The notes: a model not told the origin generated them from the sequence alone. A stretch of 64,000 nucleotides of DNA from BTRG01 sp036986275 (GCA_036986275.1 BTRG01000001.1:1-64000), one strand, 5' to 3'; shown: positions 7,364 through 15,878, counted from the stretch's first letter. Numbers and translations are program-made.

Positions 7364-9283
7364 TTAATTTATGGATAGGGTCCGTACCGGCTTGTACACT
7401 CGTAATATCGTTTGGTACTTAAATACCCTGTCTGAAATCACCAATTCTTTGGCTATGCTGTAGTCGGCGATCCGATCTGCTATTCGACCTGGAACAATCT
7501 GCTTACGATTACTAAAAATGATTGCTACCGGAATGCTCTTTGTTGGTGTGTCGGTAGATGTGCCAGTGGATGTGTAAGCATCGGCAAGAAAGTATTCAGG
7601 ATTCTTGTATTCCCATGTGAATCTCAATGACGATTTTTCGACCGACCGTGGTTTTTGAATCAGTGCTTCATTATAGCGAAACGCAAGCGTCTTTTGGGTA
7701 AATAAATCGAGAATGGGGACTGAAACAGCGGGATTAACGATTGAGCGTGCCGGTGGAAGCACTACCACTTCGATGGTTTCCGCATCCATAGTATCGAGAT
7801 ATTTCCCGGCTTGCTTGATATTAATCGCACTTGTGCTTTGTAAAAAAGGCAGATATCCGAACATCGCAATTACAAGTGCGGATACTACGGTGGACGAAAC
7901 AATAAACTTGCTTATTTTTGTATTGCGGATTTCTCTAAATCCGTAAGATGCCATCAATGCCAACAACGGAAAAACCACAACGAGGTATCGCGCCCGCTTG
8001 ATCTCCAAAACAACGACCAGCAGTAGTAACCAGCCAATAATTGCAACCTTAAGGTCTTTCTTTTTAATGGCAGCATAAATTGAAAACAGTGCTGCCATTG
8101 TAATATAGGGGTGTATCTGGAAGAAGAAGGTCGATGTAAAGCTCTCTCCCCAGCGCTTGAGCCCAGGTACTTGATAGCTTTGCAGAAGTCTGAGCTGCTC
8201 TGCAATAACGTTAAACTTCCAGAGCATGACGATTCCGATAAGGAGTGCCGCTGCCAGTGCTATCACGGCTGCGCGCTGAAGCACCACTCTCCATCCGTAT
8301 TCAATGTGGACCAGAAAAATAACAGGGAGTACGCTGAGCATTAGCCAAACTGAATACTTGGATAACATCGCCAGCACGATTGTCACTGATGCCGATAACA
8401 GCAGCACCGTACCGCCTTGCCTGATGGCCTTGATCGTAATGAAGAGGGCGAGGGTAAAAAAGAACATGGCTGGGACATCAACCAGCATGAGTGGTACCTG
8501 AGTCAGCAAATAAGGTATGCCGAGAAGCAGTATTCCTCCATATAGTCCAACCGTCTTATCCCACAGTGTTTTACCTATCAGGTAGGTCAGCACAACCGTT
8601 GCGGAAAACAACAGAGTATTTAGTACCTGGATGCCTGCCCTGTATTCACCAAAAAACTTGAAAACAAGACCGTAAAGAAAAGGCACAAGCGGCAGATCCG
8701 TCCATACGGCAATTTCATTGCCCCACTCTTTAAAGAAATAGCCAATACCATATAGTTCGAGATACTTGGCTTGCACGAAATATCTCGATGCATCCACGAT
8801 AACCTCTGGCTCTCCCCAAAAGATTGCAGCAATGGTGAAGGAAGCAATAAAAAGCCAAATCGCTGGTTTACGTATTGTGAGTGAAATACTGGAAAATACA
8901 TAGGCAAGAAAAATACCGGTAACAAGCGCAAATATAATAGTAAGCGCATCAGTCCCGGCAAACACCCACTGCCAACTTGTCAGGCGGTTATCGTCCAACG
9001 AGCGCAAAACAAAAAGTACAAGAAAGGTCGTAAGGGTCAGCAGGGAGACCAGGACGGTCAGGAGAATATCGTTATAATGCTTTGGTTTGCTTTCTAAACC
9101 AATAATATTATCGGCAGTAGGCAACAAAACACCCGTCCCCGGCCACCACCGTAACCGGGGAATCGGACCGCGAAGATAATTCAGATCGGTTCCGCTCACT
9201 ACAAACATGCCCCTGATTCTCGTGGACCATCTTTCTGTCTCACCACTTAACTTGCCAGCATGATTTTCCAGCGAACAAGACAA
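7364..9283 (-). CDS. ArnT/PMT-like integral membrane glycosyltransferase
   Basis: A large membrane protein of up to 639 residues. After a polar N-terminus of about 70 residues come around ten helices, and then a C-terminal extramembrane domain of roughly 180 residues. The first periplasmic loop contains EVIVDASRYFVQAKYL, the acidic catalytic region of the GT39/GT83 (PMT-ArnT) superfamily, which transfers sugars from polyprenyl-phosphate donors to lipids or proteins on the periplasmic side. The longest frame starts with TTG at 9283; an internal ATG at residue 26 is a credible alternative. It lies between the sulfur-relay genes and the transporter, in the same direction; why is unclear. Acceptor unknown. 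Confidence 0.8.
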   Translation of the reverse strand: MSCSLENHAGKLSGETERWSTRIRGMFVVSGTDLNYLRGPIPRLRWWPGTGVLLPTADNIIGLESKPKHYNDILLTVLVSLLTLTTFLVLFVLRSLDDNRLTSWQWVFAGTDALTIIFALVTGIFLAYVFSSISLTIRKPAIWLFIASFTIAAIFWGEPEVIVDASRYFVQAKYLELYGIGYFFKEWGNEIAVWTDLPLVPFLYGLVFKFFGEYRAGIQVLNTLLFSATVVLTYLIGKTLWDKTVGLYGGILLLGIPYLLTQVPLMLVDVPAMFFFTLALFITIKAIRQGGTVLLLSASVTIVLAMLSKYSVWLMLSVLPVIFLVHIEYGWRVVLQRAAVIALAAALLIGIVMLWKFNVIAEQLRLLQSYQVPGLKRWGESFTSTFFFQIHPYITMAALFSIYAAIKKKDLKVAIIGWLLLLVVVLEIKRARYLVVVFPLLALMASYGFREIRNTKISKFIVSSTVVSALVIAMFGYLPFLQSTSAINIKQAGKYLDTMDAETIEVVVLPPARSIVNPAVSVPILDLFTQKTLAFRYNEALIQKPRSVEKSSLRFTWEYKNPEYFLADAYTSTGTSTDTPTKSIPVAIIFSNRKQIVPGRIADRIADYSIAKELVISDRVFKYQTILRVYKPVRTLSIN

Positions 9284-9336
9284 GTAATATCCACATTATC
9301 GAAACTATTCCGTTACCAACTTATCTACTCCGTGCA

Positions 9337-9507
9337 TTACCAGGAGATTACCCGGTCACAGGAAAATATTTTTTCAACAAGATCCTCATAGGAGAAATCT
9401 CCTTTCTTCAGATCAACCACTTCAATTTGGCATTCCCTGGAATGCATATCGATTACTTGATCAGATAATTCCGTCGGGCCGTCATTCAATATGTGCAGTA
9501 TATGCAT
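9337..9507 (-). CDS. short DsrH/TusB-like protein
   Basis: A 56-residue protein beginning MHILHILND and ending DRVISW, the start and end pattern of DsrH/TusB proteins (MLH-L at the start, a terminal W). The family is normally about 95-100 residues, so the middle is missing or this is a minimal variant. Two cysteines, Cys26 (SREC) and Cys50 (FSCD), could carry persulfide. The frame is open upstream to 9585, overlapping the preceding gene, but the extra residues look random and have no good ribosome-binding site. It follows a DsrE-like gene, echoing the dsrE-dsrF-dsrH order. Confidence 0.6.
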   Translation of the reverse strand: MHILHILNDGPTELSDQVIDMHSRECQIEVVDLKKGDFSYEDLVEKIFSCDRVISW

Positions 9508-9574
9508 TGTTATATAATTTTCCCCGGTTACTTTATGCATGTTGTGTTGCATGCATATCGCGAATCTATCGTTG

Positions 9575-9877
9575 TTACAAAACAATTACCCTGTCAGCAT
9601 CATGGTTCATCATTGCATTATTAAACTGGCTTGCGCTGCTGATGTCCTTTGATAAATCCTTTGTATTAATTCCGTAGTTCTTTGCGCTATGCTCGCACAG
9701 ACTTATCGCAACCGCCGGCAGCTTCGCCAGTGCAGTAATTGAATCGTTTTCCAATAGCCTTGTACCCTCATCCATAACGAACATTATCACTTCATGATCC
9801 TTTGCTACGGCTGCCCTCGTGAGTCCTAGTATATGCTCAAGATGTTTATCCGTATTGACCAGGATTCCCAGTTTCAT
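9575..9877 (-). CDS. DsrE-family sulfur relay protein
   Basis: A 100-residue protein of the DsrE/DsrF-like alpha/beta fold. The beta strand MKLGILVNTD, a helix, the strand VIMFVMDEGTRLL and then SLCEHSAKNYGI with Cys61 are in family order. In DsrE/TusD and related proteins a cysteine at that place carries sulfur as a persulfide. It ends in the short strand DRVIVL, as does its paralogue upstream (DHVLPY). The two are separated by 225 bases holding two strong palindromes. Cytoplasmic; likely partners are the TusA-like and DsrH-like proteins of the same block. Confidence 0.82.
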   Translation of the reverse strand: MKLGILVNTDKHLEHILGLTRAAVAKDHEVIMFVMDEGTRLLENDSITALAKLPAVAISLCEHSAKNYGINTKDLSKDISSASQFNNAMMNHDADRVIVL

Positions 9878-10025
9878 TCTTCGGCCCCGTAATCAATGAC
9901 AGCCTGTGTCCATGCATGACTCACGCGCCATTGTGGACTTTTGTAGATGCACAACCACACCCTTCCTCGCAAACAAGCTGCTTTGCCAGTATACAAAAAA
10001 TACTATGATGAGAGGTTAACGAATG

Positions 10026-10047
10026 AAATGATGCATTTGCATCATTT
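10026..10047. promoter_or_regulatory. dyad AAATGATGCA-TT-TGCATCATTT
   Basis: Two 10-base arms are perfectly complementary around a TT centre, about 150 bases upstream of the DsrE-like gene that starts at 9877. It looks like an operator for a dimeric regulator; the binding protein is unknown. Confidence 0.5.
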
Positions 10048-10062
10048 TCACGGCAGGATAGG

Positions 10063-10082
10063 TTCCCTAATTAATTAGGGAA
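10063..10082. promoter_or_regulatory. 20-bp perfect palindrome TTCCCTAATTAATTAGGGAA
   Basis: A loopless 20-base palindrome in the gap between the two DsrE-like genes, 16 bases from the dyad at 10026-10047. With no loop and no U-tract it is a poor terminator and better read as a protein-binding site. Confidence 0.5.
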
Positions 10083-10102
10083 TCAAATGTTAATTTCAAA
10101 TA

Positions 10103-10375
10103 TCAATAAGGTAAAACGTGGTCGTACTCAAGCAGTTTATGCGCAACTTCCTCTGTAGAAAGGTATTCCTTACCCTCATTCCCCTGACGGTTGGAGTATA
10201 TTTTCATCCCCAGTTCCTTTATTAACTCAAGATTGAGCTGGTCCTGTTCTGTCCCCGCCAACTTTCCATCAAGCATATATACATCAATGATGTCGTCTAC
10301 CAGGCTGAGTCCCAGCGACATCCTGAGTGCTTCACTCTGTCTGTCCCTGATAAGTACGGCAATCTTTTTTACCAT
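10103..10375 (-). CDS. DsrE-like protein without the active cysteine
   Basis: A 90-residue protein with the DsrE/DsrF-like pattern: strand KKIAVLIRD, helix EALRMSLGLSL, strand DVYMLDGKLAG and the terminal strand DHVLPY. It contains no cysteine at all, so it cannot carry persulfide itself and may be a structural subunit or sensor partner for the cysteine-containing paralogue at 9575. The start at 10375 follows AGGAGG at a six-base spacing, which decides it over an in-frame start at 10432. It begins 25 bases after the PAS-LuxR gene stop, so the two probably share a transcript. Confidence 0.78.
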   Translation of the reverse strand: MVKKIAVLIRDRQSEALRMSLGLSLVDDIIDVYMLDGKLAGTEQDQLNLELIKELGMKIYSNRQGNEGKEYLSTEEVAHKLLEYDHVLPY

Positions 10376-10400
10376 CGTTACCTCCTGATATTGGTCATGG

Positions 10401-11060
10401 TTATTGCTGGACGAGATTGTGCCGATATGCATAGGACACGGTTTCTACCTGGCTATGCACCCCGAGTTTCGCCTGAATATGCTGAAGGTGATTTCGCACC
10501 GTCACGGGACTGATGTTCAACAATTGGGAAATTACCGAAACGGTAAGACCTTCCGCTAGTAATTGAAGGATCTCCTGCTCCCGTGCGGTCAGTGGTGAGA
10601 TCTTGGCGGAAGACAAGCGAACGTCGTTATCGGGATGGGGGTCGCTGCTTGATTGCCCTTGTAATGTGTTGTACTCCAGCACATCAAGTGTATCCGTGGC
10701 CTCTCCTCGATGAAGCAAATGTACGCACGTCCACAGATCCTTCCGTCGGGACGGTACCAGAACAATGCTTACCGAGAGCCTCAATTCATTGCCGTCGCCG
10801 TTACATACTCGAAGTGGAAAGGTTCCGCGAACATTTTCGCCCTGGTTCAAGCGGGTCATACAGCATCCCCCTCCACAGAAGGGCTGCCCCCTGGGGTCCT
10901 TTCCGCGCACAACCTCGCTACACGGGCGACCGAGCGCATGATTGGAAGGTGTGCCTAATAACTGGGCACAACTGGGACTCCAAAAAATGATCTTCTGTTT
11001 GGCGTCGACGGCGAAGACACCATCTACAGCACGAAAAAGTAAGTCTGCAAGGCTAGCCAT
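10401..11060 (-). CDS. PAS-LuxR transcriptional regulator with Cys-rich PAS
   Basis: A 219-residue regulator. A PAS domain (about residues 1-115) is joined by a short linker to a LuxR-type helix-turn-helix (about 156-215, LTAREQEILQLLAEG ... SPVTVRNHLQHIQAKLGV). The PAS part is rich in cysteine: Cys31, 47, 62, 66, 67, 86 and 112, with the cluster GQPFCGGGCC after GRPCSEVV. That pattern suggests a thiol, persulfide or metal-cluster switch rather than a simple heme or flavin PAS. There is no receiver domain, so it is a one-component sensor. It leads the sulfur gene block and has an FNR-like site upstream. Target genes are inferred from position only. Confidence 0.88.
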   Translation of the reverse strand: MASLADLLFRAVDGVFAVDAKQKIIFWSPSCAQLLGTPSNHALGRPCSEVVRGKDPRGQPFCGGGCCMTRLNQGENVRGTFPLRVCNGDGNELRLSVSIVLVPSRRKDLWTCVHLLHRGEATDTLDVLEYNTLQGQSSSDPHPDNDVRLSSAKISPLTAREQEILQLLAEGLTVSVISQLLNISPVTVRNHLQHIQAKLGVHSQVETVSYAYRHNLVQQ

Positions 11061-11196
11061 TCTTAACCTCTTCTAATTATTGTGTTTGACTTCCATTCTT
11101 TTGGTCACAAAATCTTCAAACAGGTGGCGCCCTCTAAAATCTGTGTCTAACCCCAGCTTTAACGATTTATTGTGAATAAATGATACAAATAAATCA

Positions 11197-11210
11197 TTGA
11201 CGGAAATCAA
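11197..11210 (-). promoter_or_regulatory. FNR/Anr-like binding site TTGACGGAAATCAA
   Basis: The sequence matches the FNR consensus TTGAT-N4-ATCAA at nine of ten positions. Its centre is about 143 bases upstream of the PAS-LuxR start. An activator site at -41.5 would give a leader of about 100 bases. The site implies control of the block by oxygen or redox state. Confidence 0.55.
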
Positions 11211-11240
11211 CGTATTAAATACATTTGAACGTTATTACTC

Positions 11241-11402
11241 TTATTTTACCGGGTTATTGATGTATTTCTCGGGATTACGTTCAAATTCCCGCTGACAAAC
11301 CGGGCAACAGAGATAATACTTATCTCGTTTGTGGGTTATTACAATATGGGCCTTGTTTACGTTTATTCGTTTTCCGCAGACTGGGTCGATGTGTTTTTTC
11401 AT
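11241..11402 (-). CDS. YHS-domain microprotein (53 aa)
   Basis: A 53-residue protein reading MKKHIDPVCGKRIN at the start and CCPVCQREFERNPEKYI later, a complete YHS domain: DPVCG, then YY-CC--C-, then F--NP--Y. YHS domains bind metal, often copper or iron, through such cysteines and occur in metal-trafficking and oxidoreductase proteins. The Shine-Dalgarno AGGAAAG lies just upstream of the ATG at 11402. It is the first minus-strand gene before the FNR-like site and the PAS-LuxR regulator, with 180 bases between. It is short and easily missed by gene finders. Confidence 0.85.
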   Translation of the reverse strand: MKKHIDPVCGKRINVNKAHIVITHKRDKYYLCCPVCQREFERNPEKYINNPVK

Positions 11403-11841
11403 TGTGACTTTCCTAACTATTTATTGCGACTGCGGAACAATGGCGGTATCCCTATAGTGGGGTTTGTCAATGCATCAGACCCCATTCACCCTCAGAACCT
11501 ACTTGCCAAGTTATGCCTCATTAGGTTTCACCAGCAGCAACAAGAAAAATAATATTTAACTTACAACCTGTGTGCAGGTCACATGTCAAGCAGTGGCTGT
11601 CTCCTCGAGTTTGCCGTCTCGAACAGCGCCCTGAAATCACCATAGGGGAGGTTTTCTGCGTGGAGTTAAAGTAGCTGCTGTTGCCCTATTGATAACCGAC
11701 GGGCGTGAAGCGGCTGGACGGTATCTTGTAACAAGGAGTCGGCTGCCTAAAGTGCAGCAGTATATGCCGGTAACAGAAGTGTCGATATGTTCGTTTACGC
11801 CTGTTTAACATGGACGCAAACCTTTCAGGCAGTCACTCAGA
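11403..11841. other. intergenic stretch between metF and the YHS gene
   Basis: I find no supported gene or RNA in these 439 bases. A short stem (TGGGGT near 11458, ACCCCA near 11488) is the only structure noticed. It should contain the promoter of the YHS gene at its low-coordinate end and the 3' end of the metF transcript at the other. Confidence 0.4.
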
Positions 11842-12690
11842 TCAGATAGGAAGGCCCAGTTCTCTCCATAGACTGGCCGTAGGCTCAGAACGATTTAATG
11901 CATAAAAATGCAGTCCCGGCACACCCCCATCAAGCAGGGTATTGCAAAGCTCTAACGTCACGTCGAAACCGAAATCGCGTATGGCTTCGAGGTCATCACC
12001 ATAACCCTCCAGTCGTGTCCACACCCAGCGGGGCAGTTCAGCACCGCATAACTTGGAAAAGCGTGCGATTTGCCTGTAATTGGTCAGGGGCATGATGCCC
12101 GGGATAATGGGCAGGGTGATACTATTTTTCAGGCAATCCTCGACAAAGCGAAAATAGGCATCGGCATTAAAAAAGTATTGGGTGATGGCGCCATTGGCGC
12201 CGGCGTCGACCTTTTTTTTGAAATTTTCCAGGTCTTGCTGAAACGAGGCAGCCTGGGGATGTTTCTCGGGATAGGCGGCGATTTCAATATGAAAGTGATC
12301 ACCGGTTTGTTCGCGAATAAAGGCCACCAGTTGATCAGCGAATAAAAAGTGGCCGGCCTTGTCCTGTCCTTCAGGCAAGTCGCCACGCAAGGCCACCAGG
12401 CGTTTTACGCCAAGCGCCTTGTAGTCATCCAGGAGTGCCTGGATTTTTTCGGGAGTGGAGCCTATGCAGGTAATATGGGGCGCTCCAGCAAAGCCTTTAT
12501 CGATGATTTCTTTTACAGTGTCGTAAGTGCCCGCCTGCGTGGTACCGCCTGCCCCATAGGTGCAAGAAAAATAATCGGGCCTGAGTTTGGCCAACTCGGC
12601 CATGGCTGTACCGAGATTTTGCCTCCCCTTTTCTGTCTTCGGCGGAAAAAACTCGCAGCTATAGATACGACCTGGTTGTTCAGTAGTCAT
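11842..12690 (-). CDS. metF: 5,10-methylenetetrahydrofolate reductase
   Basis: A flavoprotein of about 282 residues that reduces methylene-THF to methyl-THF for methionine synthesis. The N-terminal strand YSCEFFPPKTEKG, TYGAGGTT, HITCIGST and LRGDLPEG are family hallmarks. The ATG at 12690 gives the standard N-terminus (MTTEQPGRIYSCEFFPPK); an upstream in-frame start at 12753 would add 21 unusual residues. It follows ahcY by 78 bases on the same strand, so metK, ahcY and metF form an activated-methyl-cycle cluster. Confidence 0.95.
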   Translation of the reverse strand: MTTEQPGRIYSCEFFPPKTEKGRQNLGTAMAELAKLRPDYFSCTYGAGGTTQAGTYDTVKEIIDKGFAGAPHITCIGSTPEKIQALLDDYKALGVKRLVALRGDLPEGQDKAGHFLFADQLVAFIREQTGDHFHIEIAAYPEKHPQAASFQQDLENFKKKVDAGANGAITQYFFNADAYFRFVEDCLKNSITLPIIPGIMPLTNYRQIARFSKLCGAELPRWVWTRLEGYGDDLEAIRDFGFDVTLELCNTLLDGGVPGLHFYALNRSEPTASLWRELGLPI

Positions 12691-12768
12691 AACATTTAGA
12701 TATCCGTTAGCGATGTATGAAGGTGAAAGACCGTGGAGATATTCCACGGTCAATATTAACCCTCAAAA

Positions 12769-14190
12769 TTAGTAACGGTAGTGGTCTGGTTTGTAGGGCC
12801 CTTCGACAGGAACATCAATGTACGCCGATTGTGCCTGTGTCAGCTTCGTGAGATCAGCACCAATCTTGTTCAGGTGCAGACGGCCGACCTTTTCATCCAG
12901 TTTTTTCGGTAAGACATAGACTTTGTTTTCGTAATCATCGGGATTGTTGAACAACTCCATTTGCGCCATGACCTGGTTGGTGAAGGAGGCCGACATCACA
13001 AAACTGGGGTGCCCGGTGGCACAACCCAGATTTACCAGGCGGCCCTTGGCCAGGACAATGATCTTTTTGCCATCGGGGAAGATGACATGGTCTACCTGGG
13101 GTTTGATTTCTTCCCACTCGTATTTTTCGATTTCGGCAATCTCAATCTCGGAATCGAAGTGACCAATGTTGCATACGATAGCCTCGTTTTTCATGGCCAG
13201 CATATGATCATGCGTGATCACGCCCATGTTGCCGGTGGTAGTGACAAAGATGTCGCCCTCCTTGCAGGCATTGTCCATATTGACGACTCGATAGCCTTCC
13301 ATTGCGGCTTGCAATGCACAGATGGGGTCGATCTCGGTGACCCATACAGTGGCGCCCATGCCACGGAAGGCCTGGGCGCAGCCCTTGCCGACATCACCAT
13401 AGCCCAGTACCACACAGATCTTGCCGGCGATCATGACATCGGTGGCCCGTTTGATACCGTCGAGCAAGGATTCACGACAACCGTATAAGTTATCGAACTT
13501 GGACTTGGTAACGGAGTCATTGACATTCATGGCCGGGAAAGACAGCTCTCCTCGCTCGGCCATTTGATACAAACGATGGACACCTGTAGTGGTTTCTTCA
13601 GTGACACCTTTAATACCGCCGGTAATCCTGGTCCACTTATCCTTGCTGTTAGCCAGGCTCTGCTCGCACAGGGCCAAAAAGACTTTCCACTCTTCAAAGG
13701 CATCGGCATCGGCTGCGGGGACTGCGCCAGCCGCTTCAAATTCGGCGCCCTTATGGACCAGCATGGTGGCATCACCGCCATCATCCAGAATCATGTTGGG
13801 TCCTTCCCCATCGGGCCAGGTCAGCGCCTGGTCAGTACACCACCAATACTCTTCCAGGGATTCACCCTTCCAGGCATAAACCGGAATACTCTGGGAGGCA
13901 ATTGCCGCCGCCGCGTGGTCCTGGGTAGAGTAAATATTACAAGATGCCCAGCGCACTTCGGCGCCCAAGGCTACCAGTGTTTCAATCAACACGGCGGTCT
14001 GTATGGTCATGTGCAGCGAGCCGGTAATGCGCGCGCCTTTGAGCGGTTGCTCCTTGCCGAATTCCTCACGCAGGGCCATCAGCCCCGGCATCTCGGTTTC
14101 GGCTATGCGGATTTCCTTGTGGCCCCAATCGGCTTGGGATAGGTCAGCGACCTTGTAGTCGGTGAAGTTGCTGTCGATTACTGCGTTCAT
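12769..14190 (-). CDS. ahcY: S-adenosylhomocysteine hydrolase
   Basis: A 473-residue NAD-dependent enzyme that splits SAH to homocysteine and adenosine, removing the product inhibitor of methyltransferases. Visible hallmarks are [15 protein letters not shown], the NAD-binding [25 protein letters not shown] and the C-terminal KPDHYRY. The length includes the roughly 40-residue insertion common in proteobacterial forms. Its leader carries an SAH riboswitch (14213-14278), so expression should rise when SAH accumulates. Confidence 0.98.
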   Translation of the reverse strand: MNAVIDSNFTDYKVADLSQADWGHKEIRIAETEMPGLMALREEFGKEQPLKGARITGSLHMTIQTAVLIETLVALGAEVRWASCNIYSTQDHAAAAIASQSIPVYAWKGESLEEYWWCTDQALTWPDGEGPNMILDDGGDATMLVHKGAEFEAAGAVPAADADAFEEWKVFLALCEQSLANSKDKWTRITGGIKGVTEETTTGVHRLYQMAERGELSFPAMNVNDSVTKSKFDNLYGCRESLLDGIKRATDVMIAGKICVVLGYGDVGKGCAQAFRGMGATVWVTEIDPICALQAAMEGYRVVNMDNACKEGDIFVTTTGNMGVITHDHMLAMKNEAIVCNIGHFDSEIEIAEIEKYEWEEIKPQVDHVIFPDGKKIIVLAKGRLVNLGCATGHPSFVMSASFTNQVMAQMELFNNPDDYENKVYVLPKKLDEKVGRLHLNKIGADLTKLTQAQSAYIDVPVEGPYKPDHYRY

Positions 14191-14212
14191 CTGGGATCTT
14201 CTCCAAGTAAAC

Positions 14213-14278
14213 GAGCGCCGTTGTAACCGATGACTTGTCTCCGAGCCTGGCAGGTTGTCCTGTCGCAGCGCTCCTCAG
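14213..14278 (-). ncRNA. SAH riboswitch upstream of ahcY
   Basis: Read on the minus strand the leader contains GAGGAGCGCTGCGAC, then CCAGGCTCGG and, further on, AACGGCGCTC. These are the conserved blocks of the SAH riboswitch (Rfam RF01057): GAGCGC pairs with GCGCTC in the pseudoknot, and CGAG-type bases pair with CTCGG. It ends 23 bases before the ahcY start, so it probably controls translation initiation or early transcription; it is an ON switch in known cases. Confidence 0.93.
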
Positions 14279-14310
14279 AAACATGTTGCTAACCCTTGTG
14301 GGTGTAAGAC

Positions 14311-14333
14311 CTGTACCCCTCGCCGGTGTACAG
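14311..14333 (-). terminator. hairpin between metK and the riboswitch
   Basis: CTGTAC (14311-14316) pairs with GTACAG (14328-14333), extended by CC/GG pairs. There is no strong U-tract. It may end or attenuate the metK transcript ahead of the ahcY leader. Confidence 0.3.
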
Positions 14334-14357
14334 AGTTTCAAATAATAGCTTTCTCCT

Positions 14358-15542
14358 CTAATGGGCCGCTTTGACGGCTTTCGGCCCCAATGCCTCTTTC
14401 AGTACATCTGCCTTGTCAGTTCGCTCCCAGGTAAAGTTATCGCCGCTACGACCAAAATGACCATAGGCTGCGGTGGGCACATAAATAGGACGCAACAAGT
14501 CCAGGTCGCGGATGATGGCCTTGGGCCGCAGGTCAAAGTGTTTATTGATCAGGCCGGCGATCTTGGTGTCTTCCAGTCGACCGGTGCCAAAGGTATCGAC
14601 ATGTATGGACACGGGTTTAGCCACGCCGATGGCATACGATATCTGAATCTCGCAACGATCGGCCAGGCCGGCGGCAACTATGTTCTTGGCGACATAACGC
14701 CCGGCATAAGCGGCCGAACGGTCGACCTTGGAGGGATCCTTGCCGGAGAAGGCGCCACCCCCATGACGGGCCATGCCGCCATAGGTGTCGACGATGATCT
14801 TGCGCCCCGTCAGGCCGCAATCGCCAACGGGACCGCCGACCACGAAACGGCCGGTAGGATTGATAAAATATTTGGTGTCCTTGTTTAGCCACTCCGGTGG
14901 TAATACGGGCTTGATGATCTCTTCCATAACGGCTTCCGTGAGCTTCTCATGCTCAATCTCAGGGGAATGCTGAGTTGACAGCACCACGGCATCGATGCCG
15001 ACCGGCTTACCGTCTTCGTATTTAACCGTGACCTGCGACTTGGCGTCGGGACGCAGCCAGGTCAGCTTGCCGCTTTTACGCACTTGTGCCTGCTTGTACA
15101 CCAATTGATGTGCAAAGCTGATGGGCATGGGCATCAGGTTATCGGTTTCATTGGTGGCATAACCGAACATCAGGCCCTGGTCACCGGCGCCCTGGTCCAG
15201 GTCCACACCCTCGCCCTCATTGACGCCCTGGGCGATATCCTGGGACTGTTTGTCCAGCGCGACCAGTACCGCACAGGACTGCCAATCGAATCCCATGGAG
15301 GCCTCATAACCAATGCGCTTGATAGTGCCGCGTACGATTTCGGTCATATCCACCCAGGCGCTGGTGGTGATCTCACCCGAGAGTATGACCATGCCTGTAT
15401 TGACCATGGTTTCACAGGCCACGCGGGCATGTTTATCCTGCTCCAGGATGGCATCCAGGATGCCGTCCGAGATTTGGTCGGCCACTTTGTCCGGATGACC
15501 CTCGGAAACGGATTCGGAAGTAAAAAGGTAGCTATGAGCCAT
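14358..15542 (-). CDS. metK: S-adenosylmethionine synthetase
   Basis: A 394-residue enzyme that makes SAM from methionine and ATP. All signatures are present: [20 protein letters not shown], the glycine-rich loop [14 protein letters not shown] and the C-terminal YGHFGR. The start ATG at 15542 follows AGGGAC. It lies upstream of the riboswitch-controlled ahcY and of metF in the same direction, giving the order of the methyl cycle. Confidence 0.98.
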   Translation of the reverse strand: MAHSYLFTSESVSEGHPDKVADQISDGILDAILEQDKHARVACETMVNTGMVILSGEITTSAWVDMTEIVRGTIKRIGYEASMGFDWQSCAVLVALDKQSQDIAQGVNEGEGVDLDQGAGDQGLMFGYATNETDNLMPMPISFAHQLVYKQAQVRKSGKLTWLRPDAKSQVTVKYEDGKPVGIDAVVLSTQHSPEIEHEKLTEAVMEEIIKPVLPPEWLNKDTKYFINPTGRFVVGGPVGDCGLTGRKIIVDTYGGMARHGGGAFSGKDPSKVDRSAAYAGRYVAKNIVAAGLADRCEIQISYAIGVAKPVSIHVDTFGTGRLEDTKIAGLINKHFDLRPKAIIRDLDLLRPIYVPTAAYGHFGRSGDNFTWERTDKADVLKEALGPKAVKAAH

Positions 15543-15664
15543 AATGTGTCCCTGCTTGTTCAGTTGCGTTTAGGGCGCGAATATTAGCAATTCATTGCTC
15601 AAGAATCACTTTATTCAGGGGAGGTATGGGCGGTTGTGAAATTGTTTTGAGAAAGATTCAAAAA

Positions 15665-15878
15665 TTTCCCACATTGGGTATGATATTTACATAATATTAA
15701 CAACTATTCCAATATTCTTTTAACTATAGGGTAATTATTCCCACTTTTTTGGATAATTCACAATTAGAAATTATCTGTATGTTAATTGATCAGATTTAAA
15801 GCCAAGTGGGATAATAATTTCCTATTTAGGTAGTTGGTCTGTTTGAAACTGTTTCTTTTTGAGCCAAAGTGGGATTAT
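15665..15878. repeat. scattered copies of a CCAA(n)GTGGGA motif
   Basis: In this AT-rich stretch the motif appears at 15665-15678 (TTTCCCACATTGGG), 15738-15752 (TTCCCACTTTTTTGG), 15802-15815 (CCAAGTGGGATAAT) and 15864-15878 (CCAAAGTGGGATTAT). The first two are inverted relative to the last two. A fifth related copy is at 16770-16780. They surround the end of a transposase remnant and may be insertion-sequence end duplications. Confidence 0.5.

Noticed and set aside
10063..10082. Intrinsic terminator reading of the 20-bp palindrome
   Set aside because: No loop, an AT centre and no U-tract; an operator is more likely.
11331..11552. 73-residue plus-strand frame
   Set aside because: It is opposite the YHS microprotein, which has a complete domain and a ribosome-binding site.
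12961..14142. Long plus-strand frames opposite ahcY
   Set aside because: They lie entirely antisense to a certain gene in codon-biased DNA and have no recognisable product.
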